A DNA stretch of 64,000 nt from an uncultured Clostridium sp. (GTDB lineage Bacteria; Bacillota; Clostridia; Lachnospirales; Lachnospiraceae), in the NCBI GenBank assembly GCA_900543885.1, contig UQTA01000006.1, positions 1-64,000 on the forward strand. The letters are read 5' to 3'. This document shows positions 15,925 to 24,339 of this stretch, one piece after another. A program made the translations under genes and the position numbers. The notes below the pieces were generated by a model. The model ran no database searches, was not told where the DNA came from, and worked only from the letters and a program-made list of their open reading frames with translations. Each line of letters opens with the position of its first letter. Within the stretch, counting starts at the first letter, position 1.

Positions 15925-16512
15925 ATGTGTGGAAGATATTTTATAGATGATGAAATGTGGCGGGAAATCAGGAAAATCTGCAAACAGATTGATGATGCAA
16001 AATTGAAAGTGACAGTGGGAGATGTGCGTCCTACCGATATGGCCATGGTTCTGACTGGAATGAAGAATGTGCATCTGGAGGCAATGCGGTGGGGATTTAC
16101 AAGTAAGTATCAAGACTGGCTGCTTATTAATGCCAGGGCCGAGAGTATTTTATCGAAGCCTGCATTTCGGAACAGCGTGCGGAATTGCCGGTGTGTAATT
16201 CCTGCAGCTGGTTTTTATGAATGGAATAAAGAAAAAGAAAAAATCTCTTTTACCATGCCGCAGTCAGATATTCTTTACATGGCCGGTGTCTGGCAGCCAA
16301 CAGAAAAAGAAAGCCAGTTTACGATCATAACAACTGTTCCTAACAGCTCTGTATCATCGGTACATGACCGGATGCCACTGGTACTGACACCAGAGGAAAT
16401 ACAGCCATGGATCCAGGACTGGAGCACGGCAGAAAGACTTCTGACGAAGACACCTCCGCTTTTGGAGCAGAGGCAGGAATTCGAGCAGTTGTCTATATTT
16501 GATATGCAGTAA
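15925..16512 (+). CDS. SRAP-domain protein (HMCES/YedK family)
   Basis: A 195-aa protein with all the family's active-site residues: Cys2 right after the start Met (MCGRYF), Asn69 in LLINARAES, Glu99 in AAGFYEW and His147 in VHDRMP. Family members crosslink by Cys2 to abasic sites in single-stranded DNA, shielding them from cleavage; after Met removal Cys2 becomes the N-terminus. The SD is GAGGAGC. It is the last gene of the SOS-controlled unit with the Y-family polymerase, a common pairing for lesion tolerance. Confidence 0.95.
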   Translation: MCGRYFIDDEMWREIRKICKQIDDAKLKVTVGDVRPTDMAMVLTGMKNVHLEAMRWGFTSKYQDWLLINARAESILSKPAFRNSVRNCRCVIPAAGFYEWNKEKEKISFTMPQSDILYMAGVWQPTEKESQFTIITTVPNSSVSSVHDRMPLVLTPEEIQPWIQDWSTAERLLTKTPPLLEQRQEFEQLSIFDMQ

Positions 16513-16549
16513 GGGGATTTCCGAGGAGGATTCTCCGCTCACGGGCCCA

Positions 16550-16850
16550 TTATCTTTTTTGCGCTTTTACCAACAGCATCATGGGACGGCGTAGTTCATC
16601 CTTCATGCCTGGAATATCCAGCATATCTGGGGACGGCATAGCTTCTTCCACAGCCTGTAGTGTAAAGCCATTATGTAGCAATCCCATCAAAATCTGCGTT
16701 AAAGTATGGTGTTGTTTCACAACATCGTAATCTAAAAAATTTGTGTGCCGTTCTCCGGGCGGATAATAGTTATCGACCGGCCAGAACTGTGCTGTGCCAT
16801 CATCGGAATAAATCAAATCCTGATTTATTCCGGCAGTGAAAACCGGATGT
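16550..16850 (-). pseudogene. C-terminal remnant of a SAM-dependent methyltransferase
   Basis: The minus strand encodes about 95 residues (FTAGINQDLIYSDDG..., PPGERHTNFL, KQHHTLTQILMGLL, ending PGMKDELRRPMMLLVKAQK) that match the C-terminal third of class I Methyltransf_11-type enzymes. The SAM-binding N-terminal part is absent: at about 16850 the homology stops and the neighbouring membrane-protein gene ends. It has no start or SD of its own in the right place. It is a deletion remnant. Confidence 0.7.
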
Positions 16851-16854
16851 TTAA

Positions 16855-18225
16855 TTACTTCAGTATCTGATAGCTCATCATAAAAAGAATAACCATCAGG
16901 CCTAAAAATATCTTGACCAATTTCTGATATATCGTTGTTGCTGGATTTATGAGTGGGTTCCATGTTTCCTTTGCGTCCGGTATATTGTTCCTATTTTCTC
17001 CAGTTACTTTCTGGGCATAGAGACGGTTTGACGCATAAGAGAGCATTTCCTTGGCTGCTTCGGCCTCATGCTCTGATACTTCAAAGGTTCTGCCATCTGC
17101 GAAAGAGAGCATTTTCCATTTGCCTGCTTTCTTTTTCGGGGAGATCCATCCGCTGATGTCTGTGAGAAGTGGAAGATAGTAAACACCGGCGGCGTCCTGT
17201 TCATCAATGATAAAATGATAAGTGACCGTGAACGATCTGTTTCTGGAAACCGGCTGCATGAGAAAATATTCCGTGCAGAAAAGCTCTCTGATCTGCTTGC
17301 GCTGTCCCCATGAATAAAAGTATGAAAGTGTCCGCATGACTGGACCAATGACGATAAGAACGACAAACACTGCGCCTGTCAGCAGCATAAAGGCTGCGTA
17401 TATCATAATCGACGAGTAATCGCTGAAAGGCGATGCCGCTTCCCGAAGCATCACTCCACAAAGCGGAATCACCAACGCAGCTTCCAGTAGGGAGATACCA
17501 CGAAAAATGGCATTCTGGCAAAACAGATAATAAAAGCTGACAAAGGTAACAGCATTCTGCCCACTGTGGTAGCGAAGCGGAATCCGCATAAGCAAAAGTT
17601 CAGATAAAAGGCCGACAAGCAGTACCGCTTCCTTACATGCAAGGATATAAATTCCATACATCCATATATGGAGCCAGGTTCCGTAGGAGCCATAAAGGGC
17701 CAGTAAATCTCCAACCTTCGCATTTTCCAGAACACTATTCAGGATATTTTCCCCGAAAAACAGGTGATAACCGATGCCCAATATCAATATGATCCATGCA
17801 ATATAATCAGGAATGCAAGACAGCACCCAGCGTTTGCGGCTGCCGTGCTCATGCCTCCTCTGTCGTAAGAGCCCGATTCCCCATAGAATTGGATAAAGAA
17901 ATACAATAAGAAGCAGCGCAAGGTTCGTTTGTGGCTGCGTTGTCGTTATGATCAGGCTCAGGCGTTTGGCCTGTGAAGCTGTGCTCTGAAGATTCGGCAC
18001 ATGCGCAAAAATTGATAGCACCGACACAAAGAGTACTGCAAAGACTCCTGGTATCGCCATCAGACTGAATGTTTCTGCTTTTGACTTTCGCTTCACCAGA
18101 TTATATAGATCGTTAAGATACAGACCTGCATTCAGATAAAGAAGTATCATTGTGAGCCAAAAGTCCGGTAAATAATCGGCATCCGCCGTATACAATCGAA
18201 AGAAATTCCAGAGTGTCTCTATCAT
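16855..18225 (-). CDS. Polytopic membrane protein of unknown function
   Basis: 456 aa with an AGGGAG SD upstream. Hydrophobic segments occur along the first ~300 residues (for example IPGVFAVLFVSVLSIFA, LALLLIVFLYPILWGIG, YIAWIILILGIGYHLFF), then a cytoplasmic part (YYLPLLTDISGWISPKKKAGKW) and a last hydrophobic helix LGLMVILFMMSYQI at the very C-terminus. It has the form of a transporter accessory or sensor protein, but no family is recognised. It lies on the opposite strand to the flanking element genes, in a patch of truncated genes, so it may have come from a chromosome. Confidence 0.6.
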   Translation of the reverse strand: MIETLWNFFRLYTADADYLPDFWLTMILLYLNAGLYLNDLYNLVKRKSKAETFSLMAIPGVFAVLFVSVLSIFAHVPNLQSTASQAKRLSLIITTTQPQTNLALLLIVFLYPILWGIGLLRQRRHEHGSRKRWVLSCIPDYIAWIILILGIGYHLFFGENILNSVLENAKVGDLLALYGSYGTWLHIWMYGIYILACKEAVLLVGLLSELLLMRIPLRYHSGQNAVTFVSFYYLFCQNAIFRGISLLEAALVIPLCGVMLREAASPFSDYSSIMIYAAFMLLTGAVFVVLIVIGPVMRTLSYFYSWGQRKQIRELFCTEYFLMQPVSRNRSFTVTYHFIIDEQDAAGVYYLPLLTDISGWISPKKKAGKWKMLSFADGRTFEVSEHEAEAAKEMLSYASNRLYAQKVTGENRNNIPDAKETWNPLINPATTIYQKLVKIFLGLMVILFMMSYQILK

Positions 18226-18337
18226 TTTTCAATTTTCTCCCTATTGAAAGTTATCCTGTTTATTTTTACAGAAATCATATCATATTTTGTCGTAAAAATC
18301 CCGATTTGTATTCTTTACGCATTTTGTTAAAATGTCT

Positions 18338-18844
18338 TTAGTCATTGTAATAATTATCTGGATCTCCGTATTTCAGAACTGCTTCTTGCTGTTCCTCATC
18401 ATCTAGGTTTCTCATAAACAGCCAGTTTTCCTCGTACATATAATGGGGGTATCTAAATCGTGTTCTTGCAAACGTATTATTTACATAGAGAGCAATATGT
18501 TCATCATACTGCTCCACCTTTTCCTCAAATTGAAAACTATAAAGCAGCCAGTTCCATGCGAGAAACAGGAAAAGAAAAGCTGCGGCCGCGAACATCGGTA
18601 TCATAACAATTCTTTTCCTCCACCCACAGAAGATTTTATTTACCCGCATTGATAAGAAAAATGTCCCTGTTATCAAAGCAATCTGCCAGAATATGCAGAA
18701 AACAAGCGCGATGGTGATTGCCCTGTCAGGTATGTAATACCAGCCGCCACCCAGCCAACTTTCGCCAGTAAAAAAGAGAACAGTAAGTACACCAATCATG
18801 CCGACTGTGAGCAGCAATATATGGATGCATTTTTTCCTTACCAA
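18338..18844 (-). CDS. Small membrane protein, possibly truncated at the 5' end
   Basis: About 168 aa from a TTG at 18842-18844 (VRKKCIHILLLTVGMIGV...), with three hydrophobic segments and a hydrophilic tail ending KYGDPDNYYND. The frame is open beyond this into DNA antisense to the PTS remnant, so the real 5' end may have been lost at the junction near 18840. The conserved-looking stretch FTGESWLGGGWYYIPDRAI is not assigned to a known function. The gene is transcribed in the same direction as the membrane protein at 16855. Confidence 0.5.
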   Translation of the reverse strand: MVRKKCIHILLLTVGMIGVLTVLFFTGESWLGGGWYYIPDRAITIALVFCIFWQIALITGTFFLSMRVNKIFCGWRKRIVMIPMFAAAAFLFLFLAWNWLLYSFQFEEKVEQYDEHIALYVNNTFARTRFRYPHYMYEENWLFMRNLDDEEQQEAVLKYGDPDNYYND

Positions 18845-19157
18845 GTTTAATCTGAAGACTCCGGGACGTGAGGATGACGATGCAGATGAGACCAAGGTAA
18901 CTCTGTCCAATAACAACTTCACGGAAGTAGCGAAGATCGTTCTGGAAGGCGTTGGCGGTCCGGAGAATGTGGCTTCTATTGATAACTGCATTACCAGACT
19001 CCGTCTTGAGGTCAAGGATTATACCAAGGTCAATGAAAAGCTGATCAAGTCCGCCGGTGTGGCTGGCGTGATGCGTCCAAGCAAGACCTCCGTACAGGTC
19101 ATCATTGGAACCCAGGTACAGTTTGTTGCAGATGAATTCAAGAAACTCTGCAAATAA
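18837..19157 (+). pseudogene. PTS EIIC/EIIB remnant (glucose/GlcNAc type)
   Basis: Reading + from about 18837, FLTKFNLKTPGRE is the end of a PTS EIIC domain, and the rest is a complete EIIB domain: LEGVGGPENVASIDNCITRLRLEVKD with the phosphorylated Cys, then VIIGTQVQFVADEFKKL. The transporter part of EIIC is missing, so sugar uptake is not possible. A normal terminator follows. It is a recombination remnant; a free EIIB could be phosphorylated in principle but has no start or SD of its own. Confidence 0.8.
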
Positions 19158-19192
19158 GTACGACCTCCCTGGTTTCATGCTATAGACATACG

Positions 19193-19250
19193 AAAGGGGC
19201 TGTTGCTCCATAGATGAGTGATTATCTATGGAACCGCAGCCCCTTTTGCT
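19193..19250 (+). terminator. Terminator after the PTS remnant
   Basis: Outer stem AAAGGGGCTG (19193-19202) with CAGCCCCTTT (19237-19246) and an inner TCCATAGAT/ATCTATGGA stem, followed by TTGCTG. It was presumably the original terminator of the pts gene. Confidence 0.7.
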
Positions 19251-19340
19251 GTATGAAAGCGGAAGCTGCAGCGCTATCATCTATTGATGATTTTGCGACA
19301 GCTTTTTCTTCCTTATATTAATGAAGGAGTATTTTACCGC

Positions 19341-20237
19341 TTATTCCAGTGTGCCAGTTACTGATTGCGGGATGGCGAATTCCACCGCGCCCATGTAAGC
19401 GGGGGCAACATCCGTTTCATCAAAGGTGATCACAAGTTCGCCTTTTTCATTGAAATAAAAGCTTTCATCGCCTCGTAATTCTTTAAAATCCCATTCTGGC
19501 ATATCGCTGTTGTAAAAATAGGTGACAGAGGAATCGGCGGCCATTTGTGCCTGCATCTGTTCCTTTATATTGTCGCTGATCGCAGTGAGCATTTCTGGCT
19601 TGTTGCGGAAAAGATCAGACAAAGAAATCATTTTGCCGGTGCGTTTATCAATGGTGAAAACTTTGGTATATTCGGTTCCACTGGCCATTACCAGAGTGGT
19701 ATCAATTCGCAGGCAGAGATAGTTGGGGGTATCCGTTACCACCTGATAGGAAGAAGTGAGCGAGTAATTGCCCTCTCCCTGGGATGAGCGCAGGTCGCTT
19801 TCATACTGTGCGATTAAGGCATTGGCATATTCTTCGATGCTCTGGTTGACCTCAGCCGGTGCAGACTCTATTTCTGGGACATCCACTTTAGCTTCAAAGT
19901 GATTGGTCTGGTCTTCGTAAGTCCGGAAGGTGACGATTTTGGAGATTGGGCCAAGGATAGGGACATTTTCCATGGCATTTGCAATGGTAGGGTTTATGTT
20001 TGTGAGGATTACCAGCGCGGCCATGGCTGCCACAGCAGTTGCACCGGTGTTCCGTAAAATATAAATAATATGTGATTTCTTTTTCCGTTCGCCTGATTTT
20101 GTGGAATGTGACTGGACAGCGGTTGCTGCCTTGCCCTGTGCAATTCCAGCTAAAATACGTTCTTTGGCATGTGGAGAAACGGGGATCTGTTCATATTCCT
20201 GCTTTAATTCATCAATAGTGTGATTGCTTTCTTTCAT
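19341..20237 (-). CDS. rsiV: RsiV-type anti-sigma factor
   Basis: A 298-aa single-pass protein: a cytoplasmic N-terminal ~65 residues, a membrane helix (GATAVAAMAALVILTNI, ~65-82) and a large extracellular domain with DUF4179/DUF3298-like features (NYLCLRIDTTLVMASGTEYTK). It lies 20 bp behind the sigma gene in the same operon. In Bacillus-type systems RsiV holds SigV until lysozyme binding triggers cleavage. The ligand here is inferred from homology. Confidence 0.8.
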   Translation of the reverse strand: MKESNHTIDELKQEYEQIPVSPHAKERILAGIAQGKAATAVQSHSTKSGERKKKSHIIYILRNTGATAVAAMAALVILTNINPTIANAMENVPILGPISKIVTFRTYEDQTNHFEAKVDVPEIESAPAEVNQSIEEYANALIAQYESDLRSSQGEGNYSLTSSYQVVTDTPNYLCLRIDTTLVMASGTEYTKVFTIDKRTGKMISLSDLFRNKPEMLTAISDNIKEQMQAQMAADSSVTYFYNSDMPEWDFKELRGDESFYFNEKGELVITFDETDVAPAYMGAVEFAIPQSVTGTLE

Positions 20238-20257
20238 AGTAAGAACTCCTTTCCGAA

Positions 20258-20755
20258 TTAGTTGGTGTCAGGTGCTTCCAGGTTGATACGCAGCTTTTTT
20301 AAAGAACGGTAAAGCCTGGTTTTTACAGTACTCAGATTTTCATTTACAGCCAGTGCAATATCTTCCAGTTTCATATCTTCGCAATACCGTAGGACGACGA
20401 TGGTACGGTTTTGAGGTTCCAGGCTCTCTAGGGCATTTTTTAAATCTGTTTCCTGGTAAACATCTTCCGATGCCTGTTCTGGAAGCTCTCCAGGCAGATC
20501 TTCTTTTTTTCTGCTTCTTAAAAGATCCATGGTGGTATTTACTACAATCCTGCAGATCCAGGAATAAAGTTTGGAGGGATCTTTTAAGGAGTTGCACTGG
20601 CATATCGCTTTGCAGGCGCTTTCCTGAACAATATCCAGGGCATCATCTTCATTGTAAACATAGCTGTAAGCTAACCGGTATAGCCGGTCATATTTTTCAA
20701 TCAGGACCTGTTCGGTCTGTACGGTAATTGAATCCCGCGCGCTAGAATGGATCAT
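20258..20755 (-). CDS. sigV: ECF RNA polymerase sigma factor, SigV-like
   Basis: A 165-aa sigma-70 family protein. The ATG at 20755 is preferred over an upstream in-frame ATG because of the GAAAGGA SD. Region 2 (LYRLAYSYVYNEDDALDIVQES) and region 4 (LEPQNRTIVVLRYCEDMKLEDIALAV, broken here; then NLSTVKTRLYRS) are both present. With rsiV it forms a cell-envelope stress module. Whether it controls the surface genes of this element is unknown. Confidence 0.9.
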   Translation of the reverse strand: MIHSSARDSITVQTEQVLIEKYDRLYRLAYSYVYNEDDALDIVQESACKAICQCNSLKDPSKLYSWICRIVVNTTMDLLRSRKKEDLPGELPEQASEDVYQETDLKNALESLEPQNRTIVVLRYCEDMKLEDIALAVNENLSTVKTRLYRSLKKLRINLEAPDTN

Positions 20756-20910
20756 TACATATTTTCCTTTCTTTTTGTTTTCATATATTAGACGGATAAA
20801 GAGAAGAAAAAGTTGCAAGGAAATTATAACTTAATCTATATTTTTCGCGCAATGGCTTCGTATATGTATGGGATATGCCAGGAATGGTATCCTGCAGTGA
20901 GAAATGTTCC

Positions 20911-20939
20911 TTGTTAATTAGCCCGGGCAATGTTATAAT
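20911..20939 (+). promoter_or_regulatory. SigA promoter of the ubiquitin-like cassette
   Basis: TTGTTA (20911-20916), a 17-bp spacer and TATAAT (20934-20939), with TGT before the -10 (extended -10). It precedes the attenuator at 21030. Confidence 0.75.
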
Positions 20940-21029
20940 CAAAACAAGATTATTTCTTTCGATGATAGTGGCCTCTGGCCATGGATGAGATCTTTCATGG
21001 ATCATTGAAAAGGGGTAGTCTATTTTTTT

Positions 21030-21065
21030 AGTCAATGCATGAGTGTGCATTGGCTTTTTTTATTT
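21030..21065 (+). terminator. Leader terminator/attenuator of the ubiquitin-like cassette
   Basis: AGTCAATGCA (21030-21039) pairs with TGCATTGGCT (21046-21055), one wobble, followed by TTTTTTATTTT. It ends about 15 nt before the AAAGGAGAG SD. The outer arms match the leader hairpin at 11454, suggesting shared control. Confidence 0.7.
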
Positions 21066-21094
21066 TATAGACGAACCAGGAAAGGAGAGAAACT

Positions 21095-21355
21095 ATGTCC
21101 GAGGTTACACGGATGTATGAACTGCTCTATGAAGAGCGATGGGATGAAAAAAAGCAAAAGGAACGACGGAATGAAGCGGCATTTTTTTCACCGGAGAGTC
21201 CGATCACCAGAGAAATTCCAATCGAAGAATTGTTTGATGTTCTTGATGCCGGAGTATGGGCATATCAGACGCGGTACAATTCGGAGGCACTGGTGCATAG
21301 CTTTTTTGAACAGATCAAGCGCTGTTCTGTAGTGAAACGACGGAGAATGCTGTAA
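21095..21355 (+). CDS. Small protein of unknown function, first of the cassette
   Basis: 86 aa, SD AAAGGAGAG. Very charged N-terminal half (YEERWDEKKQKERRNE) and a helical C-terminal half (IPIEELFDVLDAGVWAYQTR). Its stop is 13 nt before the E2-like gene, so it belongs to the cassette. No family is recognised. By position it could be a small component or chaperone. Confidence 0.65.
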   Translation: MSEVTRMYELLYEERWDEKKQKERRNEAAFFSPESPITREIPIEELFDVLDAGVWAYQTRYNSEALVHSFFEQIKRCSVVKRRRML

Positions 21356-21368
21356 GAGGAGGGAGAAA

Positions 21369-22070
21369 GTGAGCAATATTGTAAAATGGGCAGCAGTCAG
21401 TGATGAGGAAACTTTCGCAAAAGTTCGAGTGGAATTTTCCTTCGGTGACGGAAGTGCTGTTCAAAAAACAGTTACGATGGCCGATTTCATCAGAGCCATG
21501 AGCACGATTGAAGCAGAGCAGGAGAGATGCCTTGAAATTGGACAGATACCAAATGGATTTTATGACGGGGTACTGATCCAGAATAAGGAACAGAGTTTTG
21601 ATGTGATCATCACGGTTTCGGCACATCTGGGGGTTATTTATCTGTTTGGAGTGCCAAAGCAGGTTGTGTTTCCGGATCTGGCATTTCTGTTTAAGGTAAG
21701 AGAGGGGATGGTATCCGCCTCTTTTTGTTTTGCCTTAAAGCGGGATGAATCCGGGATGATCGGGCCGGCCAGCAGGTTATGTTATTACCCATTTGGAAAT
21801 GTATATGATAATGGGAAAATATGTTGGGGAAATACGGTATTTCCGAAAATGACTTCGATCAAAGATGCGGAGAAGCGGATCCAGGCATTTTTTGATGCAG
21901 AAACCAATAATGATCTGTACCAGAACCGGATCGCGGAGCATCCGGAATTTAAAGAACAGTCCGGTCTTTTGGAAACACTTAAGGAAATGGAAGTGTTCCC
22001 GCAGAAATGGCTGAAGGAAAATGGAAATCAATTAAGCAATTTATGTGTTGCGATAAGAGGAGGAAAATAG
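21369..22070 (+). CDS. E2-like protein (PRTRC protein B / prokaryotic E2 family D)
   Basis: A 233-aa protein starting with GTG after GAGGAGGGAG. The motif YYPFGNVYDNGKICWGNT (residues ~138-156) is the hallmark of PRTRC protein B/prokaryotic E2 family D, with Cys152 as the candidate catalytic cysteine. Preceding strands (FDVIITVSAHLGVIYLFG) fit the alpha/beta E2 core. Ubiquitin-conjugating E2s carry the modifier as a thioester between E1 and target; in this bacterial family activity is mostly inferred. It lies right before the JAB gene (3 nt apart), as in known PRTRC operons. Confidence 0.75.
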   Translation: MSNIVKWAAVSDEETFAKVRVEFSFGDGSAVQKTVTMADFIRAMSTIEAEQERCLEIGQIPNGFYDGVLIQNKEQSFDVIITVSAHLGVIYLFGVPKQVVFPDLAFLFKVREGMVSASFCFALKRDESGMIGPASRLCYYPFGNVYDNGKICWGNTVFPKMTSIKDAEKRIQAFFDAETNNDLYQNRIAEHPEFKEQSGLLETLKEMEVFPQKWLKENGNQLSNLCVAIRGGK

Positions 22071-22073
22071 GTT

Positions 22074-23864
22074 ATGCAGATGAGTTTTTTTGATTTTGAG
22101 GAATTTAATGAGCTGAAGGCTGAGGCAAAGAAGAAAGAGGCACCGAGAAAGAAGAAGGAAGAAAAGCAGAAGAAAAAATCTGCGCCGAAAACGGTTTACA
22201 AGCTGCCCCTTACGTTAAAGAGTATTGCTGGTGATCTGGTGATGACGGAGGGAACGGGAACAGAGGAAGAAGTGAAGCAGTTTCTGGCAGAGCAGGGCCC
22301 ATTCTTTGCAATCTGTGATGTTTCAAAGAAAGAGGATGCATATTTGTGCCGCCCAAAGAACCATGAAGGAGTGGAAAAAGGAACCATCACGGTTGACGGA
22401 ATGCAGGTGTTCTTTGGGGCAGAAGCAGTGGATGTTACGGCATTAACAGGTGAGGTGGATCTTACAAATCTGTTTGAGTATGTGTTAAAGAGCAAGGGGC
22501 TTAGCGGATTAAAGCTTACTTTGTTTAAAAACGAAAACAATGTTGTGCTCCTTCCGGCAGAATCTTCTGCAATCACCGTACCATTTGAAGATACAGAAGA
22601 GATCAGGGTGCTGAAGGCAGGAGAAGAGCTTACCATTGGAATCAGCGAAGAAGCAGAGACACTTGAAGAACAGCTCAAGGAACTTGAGGGTTATGGATCC
22701 TTATATGATCTGTACCCGTGTGGCGAAAAATACTATCTTGGCCCGAAGTATGCTGGTGTATCCAGTGCCAGTACGGTTAAAGTGACCAAGTATGCCATTG
22801 ACGGAGTTAAGTTATCCCTGATGTTTACCTCATATGACTTATCTTCAGAGGATTTTGGCGGTAAAAAGTCCGTCACGGAAGAGGATCTGCTGAATTTCCT
22901 GGATGCAAAAGGACATCTGGAATACCGGCTGGCAGGTGCAGTATTTACCTGGCTCGGAAAAGATAAGAACATTCTGTATGTGGGAACAAAGGGCAGCAAA
23001 AAAGGTGCGGATGATAAGGAAACATTGGATAAAATGCAGCTTTCTATCGGAAGACAGCGGGTGATGCATCAGGGAGAAATCTATGATATTCTGAACCATC
23101 CATGCTTTTACTGCGGAAGCTCATTGGAAAGTGACCAGAAACTCTTTATTTGGAAACTTGAAAAAGTGGATATTTCTTATTGGTTAGCTATATCACGGTT
23201 TTTTTGCGAAAACTGTGACAGCGAAGTAGCTGTGCATCTTTTTTATGACCCCAAAAGAAAGAGCTTTAAGTGGTTTGTGCCCTTTCAGCAGGTATATCAT
23301 GCATCCGTTGAAGCAGAACGGGAGCCTTATTTAGAGTGTTATGAAGTTTCAGGATTGGTAAAGGTTGGAGAATTTCATTCCCATGGCAGGATCCCGGCCT
23401 TTTTCTCTGCCACAGATGATGAGGATGAAACATTTCCTGGACTTTACGGCGTGGTATCCTGCGGCGATGACAGGAAAGTTTATCGTGCCGTACTAGGGGC
23501 AGATAAACAGATTTTTCTCACAGAAGAACAGATGAAAACCGTTGTGTATGATTCCGATGAGGATCGGCTGTCCTGGGTTTTGGGCTGGTTTCATCAGGTC
23601 TACAACAAGAGCATCGGAAATGGAAGCCACTATATTGTGCTGGTGGGGCAGGAAAAGACAAAGGCCATTTATGTTCCATCGTATGAAATGGCACGATTTT
23701 TTGAAGGTATTTTCCATGTATATTCCATTGACCGCGGCCTGCGAAAAGATTACTGTCCGCAGGATCATCATTTTCTGATCTCAGCAGAGGAGCTTACCTG
23801 GAGAAAAGGAGATCCTTTGCTGTGTGGATGTGGTTATGCTGATCAGTTGGTCGCATTATTATAA
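22074..23864 (+). CDS. JAB/JAMM isopeptidase-like protein with N-terminal modules (PRTRC protein A-like)
   Basis: 596 aa. The JAMM zinc motif is complete: His435-x-His437-x7-Ser445-xx-Asp448 in FHSHGRIPAFFSATDDED, very like PRTRC protein A. Just before it is a zinc ribbon (Cys344/Cys347 and Cys378/Cys381). The N-terminal ~45 residues are a Lys-rich tail. Two stretches, ~45-110 (ending GVEKG) and ~245-320 (ending VGTKG), resemble the PRTRC protein C ubiquitin-like domain, including EEVKQFLAEQ and EEDLLNFLDA. The resemblance is by eye. JAMM enzymes cut isopeptide bonds, so this protein might process or remove the modifier, and may carry modifier modules in the same chain. The SD is AGGAGG. Confidence 0.75.
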   Translation: MQMSFFDFEEFNELKAEAKKKEAPRKKKEEKQKKKSAPKTVYKLPLTLKSIAGDLVMTEGTGTEEEVKQFLAEQGPFFAICDVSKKEDAYLCRPKNHEGVEKGTITVDGMQVFFGAEAVDVTALTGEVDLTNLFEYVLKSKGLSGLKLTLFKNENNVVLLPAESSAITVPFEDTEEIRVLKAGEELTIGISEEAETLEEQLKELEGYGSLYDLYPCGEKYYLGPKYAGVSSASTVKVTKYAIDGVKLSLMFTSYDLSSEDFGGKKSVTEEDLLNFLDAKGHLEYRLAGAVFTWLGKDKNILYVGTKGSKKGADDKETLDKMQLSIGRQRVMHQGEIYDILNHPCFYCGSSLESDQKLFIWKLEKVDISYWLAISRFFCENCDSEVAVHLFYDPKRKSFKWFVPFQQVYHASVEAEREPYLECYEVSGLVKVGEFHSHGRIPAFFSATDDEDETFPGLYGVVSCGDDRKVYRAVLGADKQIFLTEEQMKTVVYDSDEDRLSWVLGWFHQVYNKSIGNGSHYIVLVGQEKTKAIYVPSYEMARFFEGIFHVYSIDRGLRKDYCPQDHHFLISAEELTWRKGDPLLCGCGYADQLVALL

Positions 23865-23880
23865 TCGGAGAGGTATGTTT

Positions 23881-24339
23881 ATGATAGAAAAATTGGAGGA
23901 GTATGGCCGGTTTCTGTTTGGCTGGGCATTCCGGGCGATGCAGAGCGAAATGACAATGCAGGAATCCCTGAATGCAAAGTCAGAGAGAGCCTATCTTACA
24001 GGAACAGAAATCGCACTGTTAGAGGATAGCAGTCTTTTTATCATTGGGATTGGTATTCTGGTGCTTATGGAAGCATTTTTTGTTGTGGTAGTTATATCCT
24101 TATTGCTGCATGGTGTGATGGAGCTGATTATACGGTGCCTGGTCGAGGGGTATAGCTTTCTTACAAGGGAAAAGAGATCCCGGAAGCGTGCAGCGGCCAG
24201 GAGGATCCAGAAGCGCCAGGAAGCGCTTCTTTTACAATACGTTCTGGAGTCTGAAGAAAGGACAAAAGAGATGCCGGATGTGTTAAAACTGCCAGAATTT
24301 ATGGTAAACAGGGAAAGGAGAAACAAACATGCGTATTAA
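23881..24339 (+). CDS. Membrane protein within the cassette
   Basis: 152 aa from the ATG at 23881 (GGAGAGG 7 nt upstream; an ATG at 23875 is too close). One long hydrophobic segment (SLFIIGIGILVLMEAFFVVV...SLLLHGVMELII, residues ~48-85) may span the membrane once or twice, followed by a strongly basic tail (REKRSRKRAAARRIQKRQ). It overlaps the ThiF gene by 11 nt. It could tether the conjugation machinery to the membrane. No family is recognised. Confidence 0.65.
   Translation: MIEKLEEYGRFLFGWAFRAMQSEMTMQESLNAKSERAYLTGTEIALLEDSSLFIIGIGILVLMEAFFVVVVISLLLHGVMELIIRCLVEGYSFLTREKRSRKRAAARRIQKRQEALLLQYVLESEERTKEMPDVLKLPEFMVNRERRNKHAY

Noticed and set aside
16855..16963. N-terminal extension of the methyltransferase remnant as a complete 137-aa gene
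   Set aside because: These residues come from reading the end of the membrane-protein gene in another frame and do not resemble a methyltransferase.
18845..19015. N-terminal extension of the 18338 membrane protein
   Set aside because: It is antisense to the conserved PTS EIIB domain, which is the real coding strand there.
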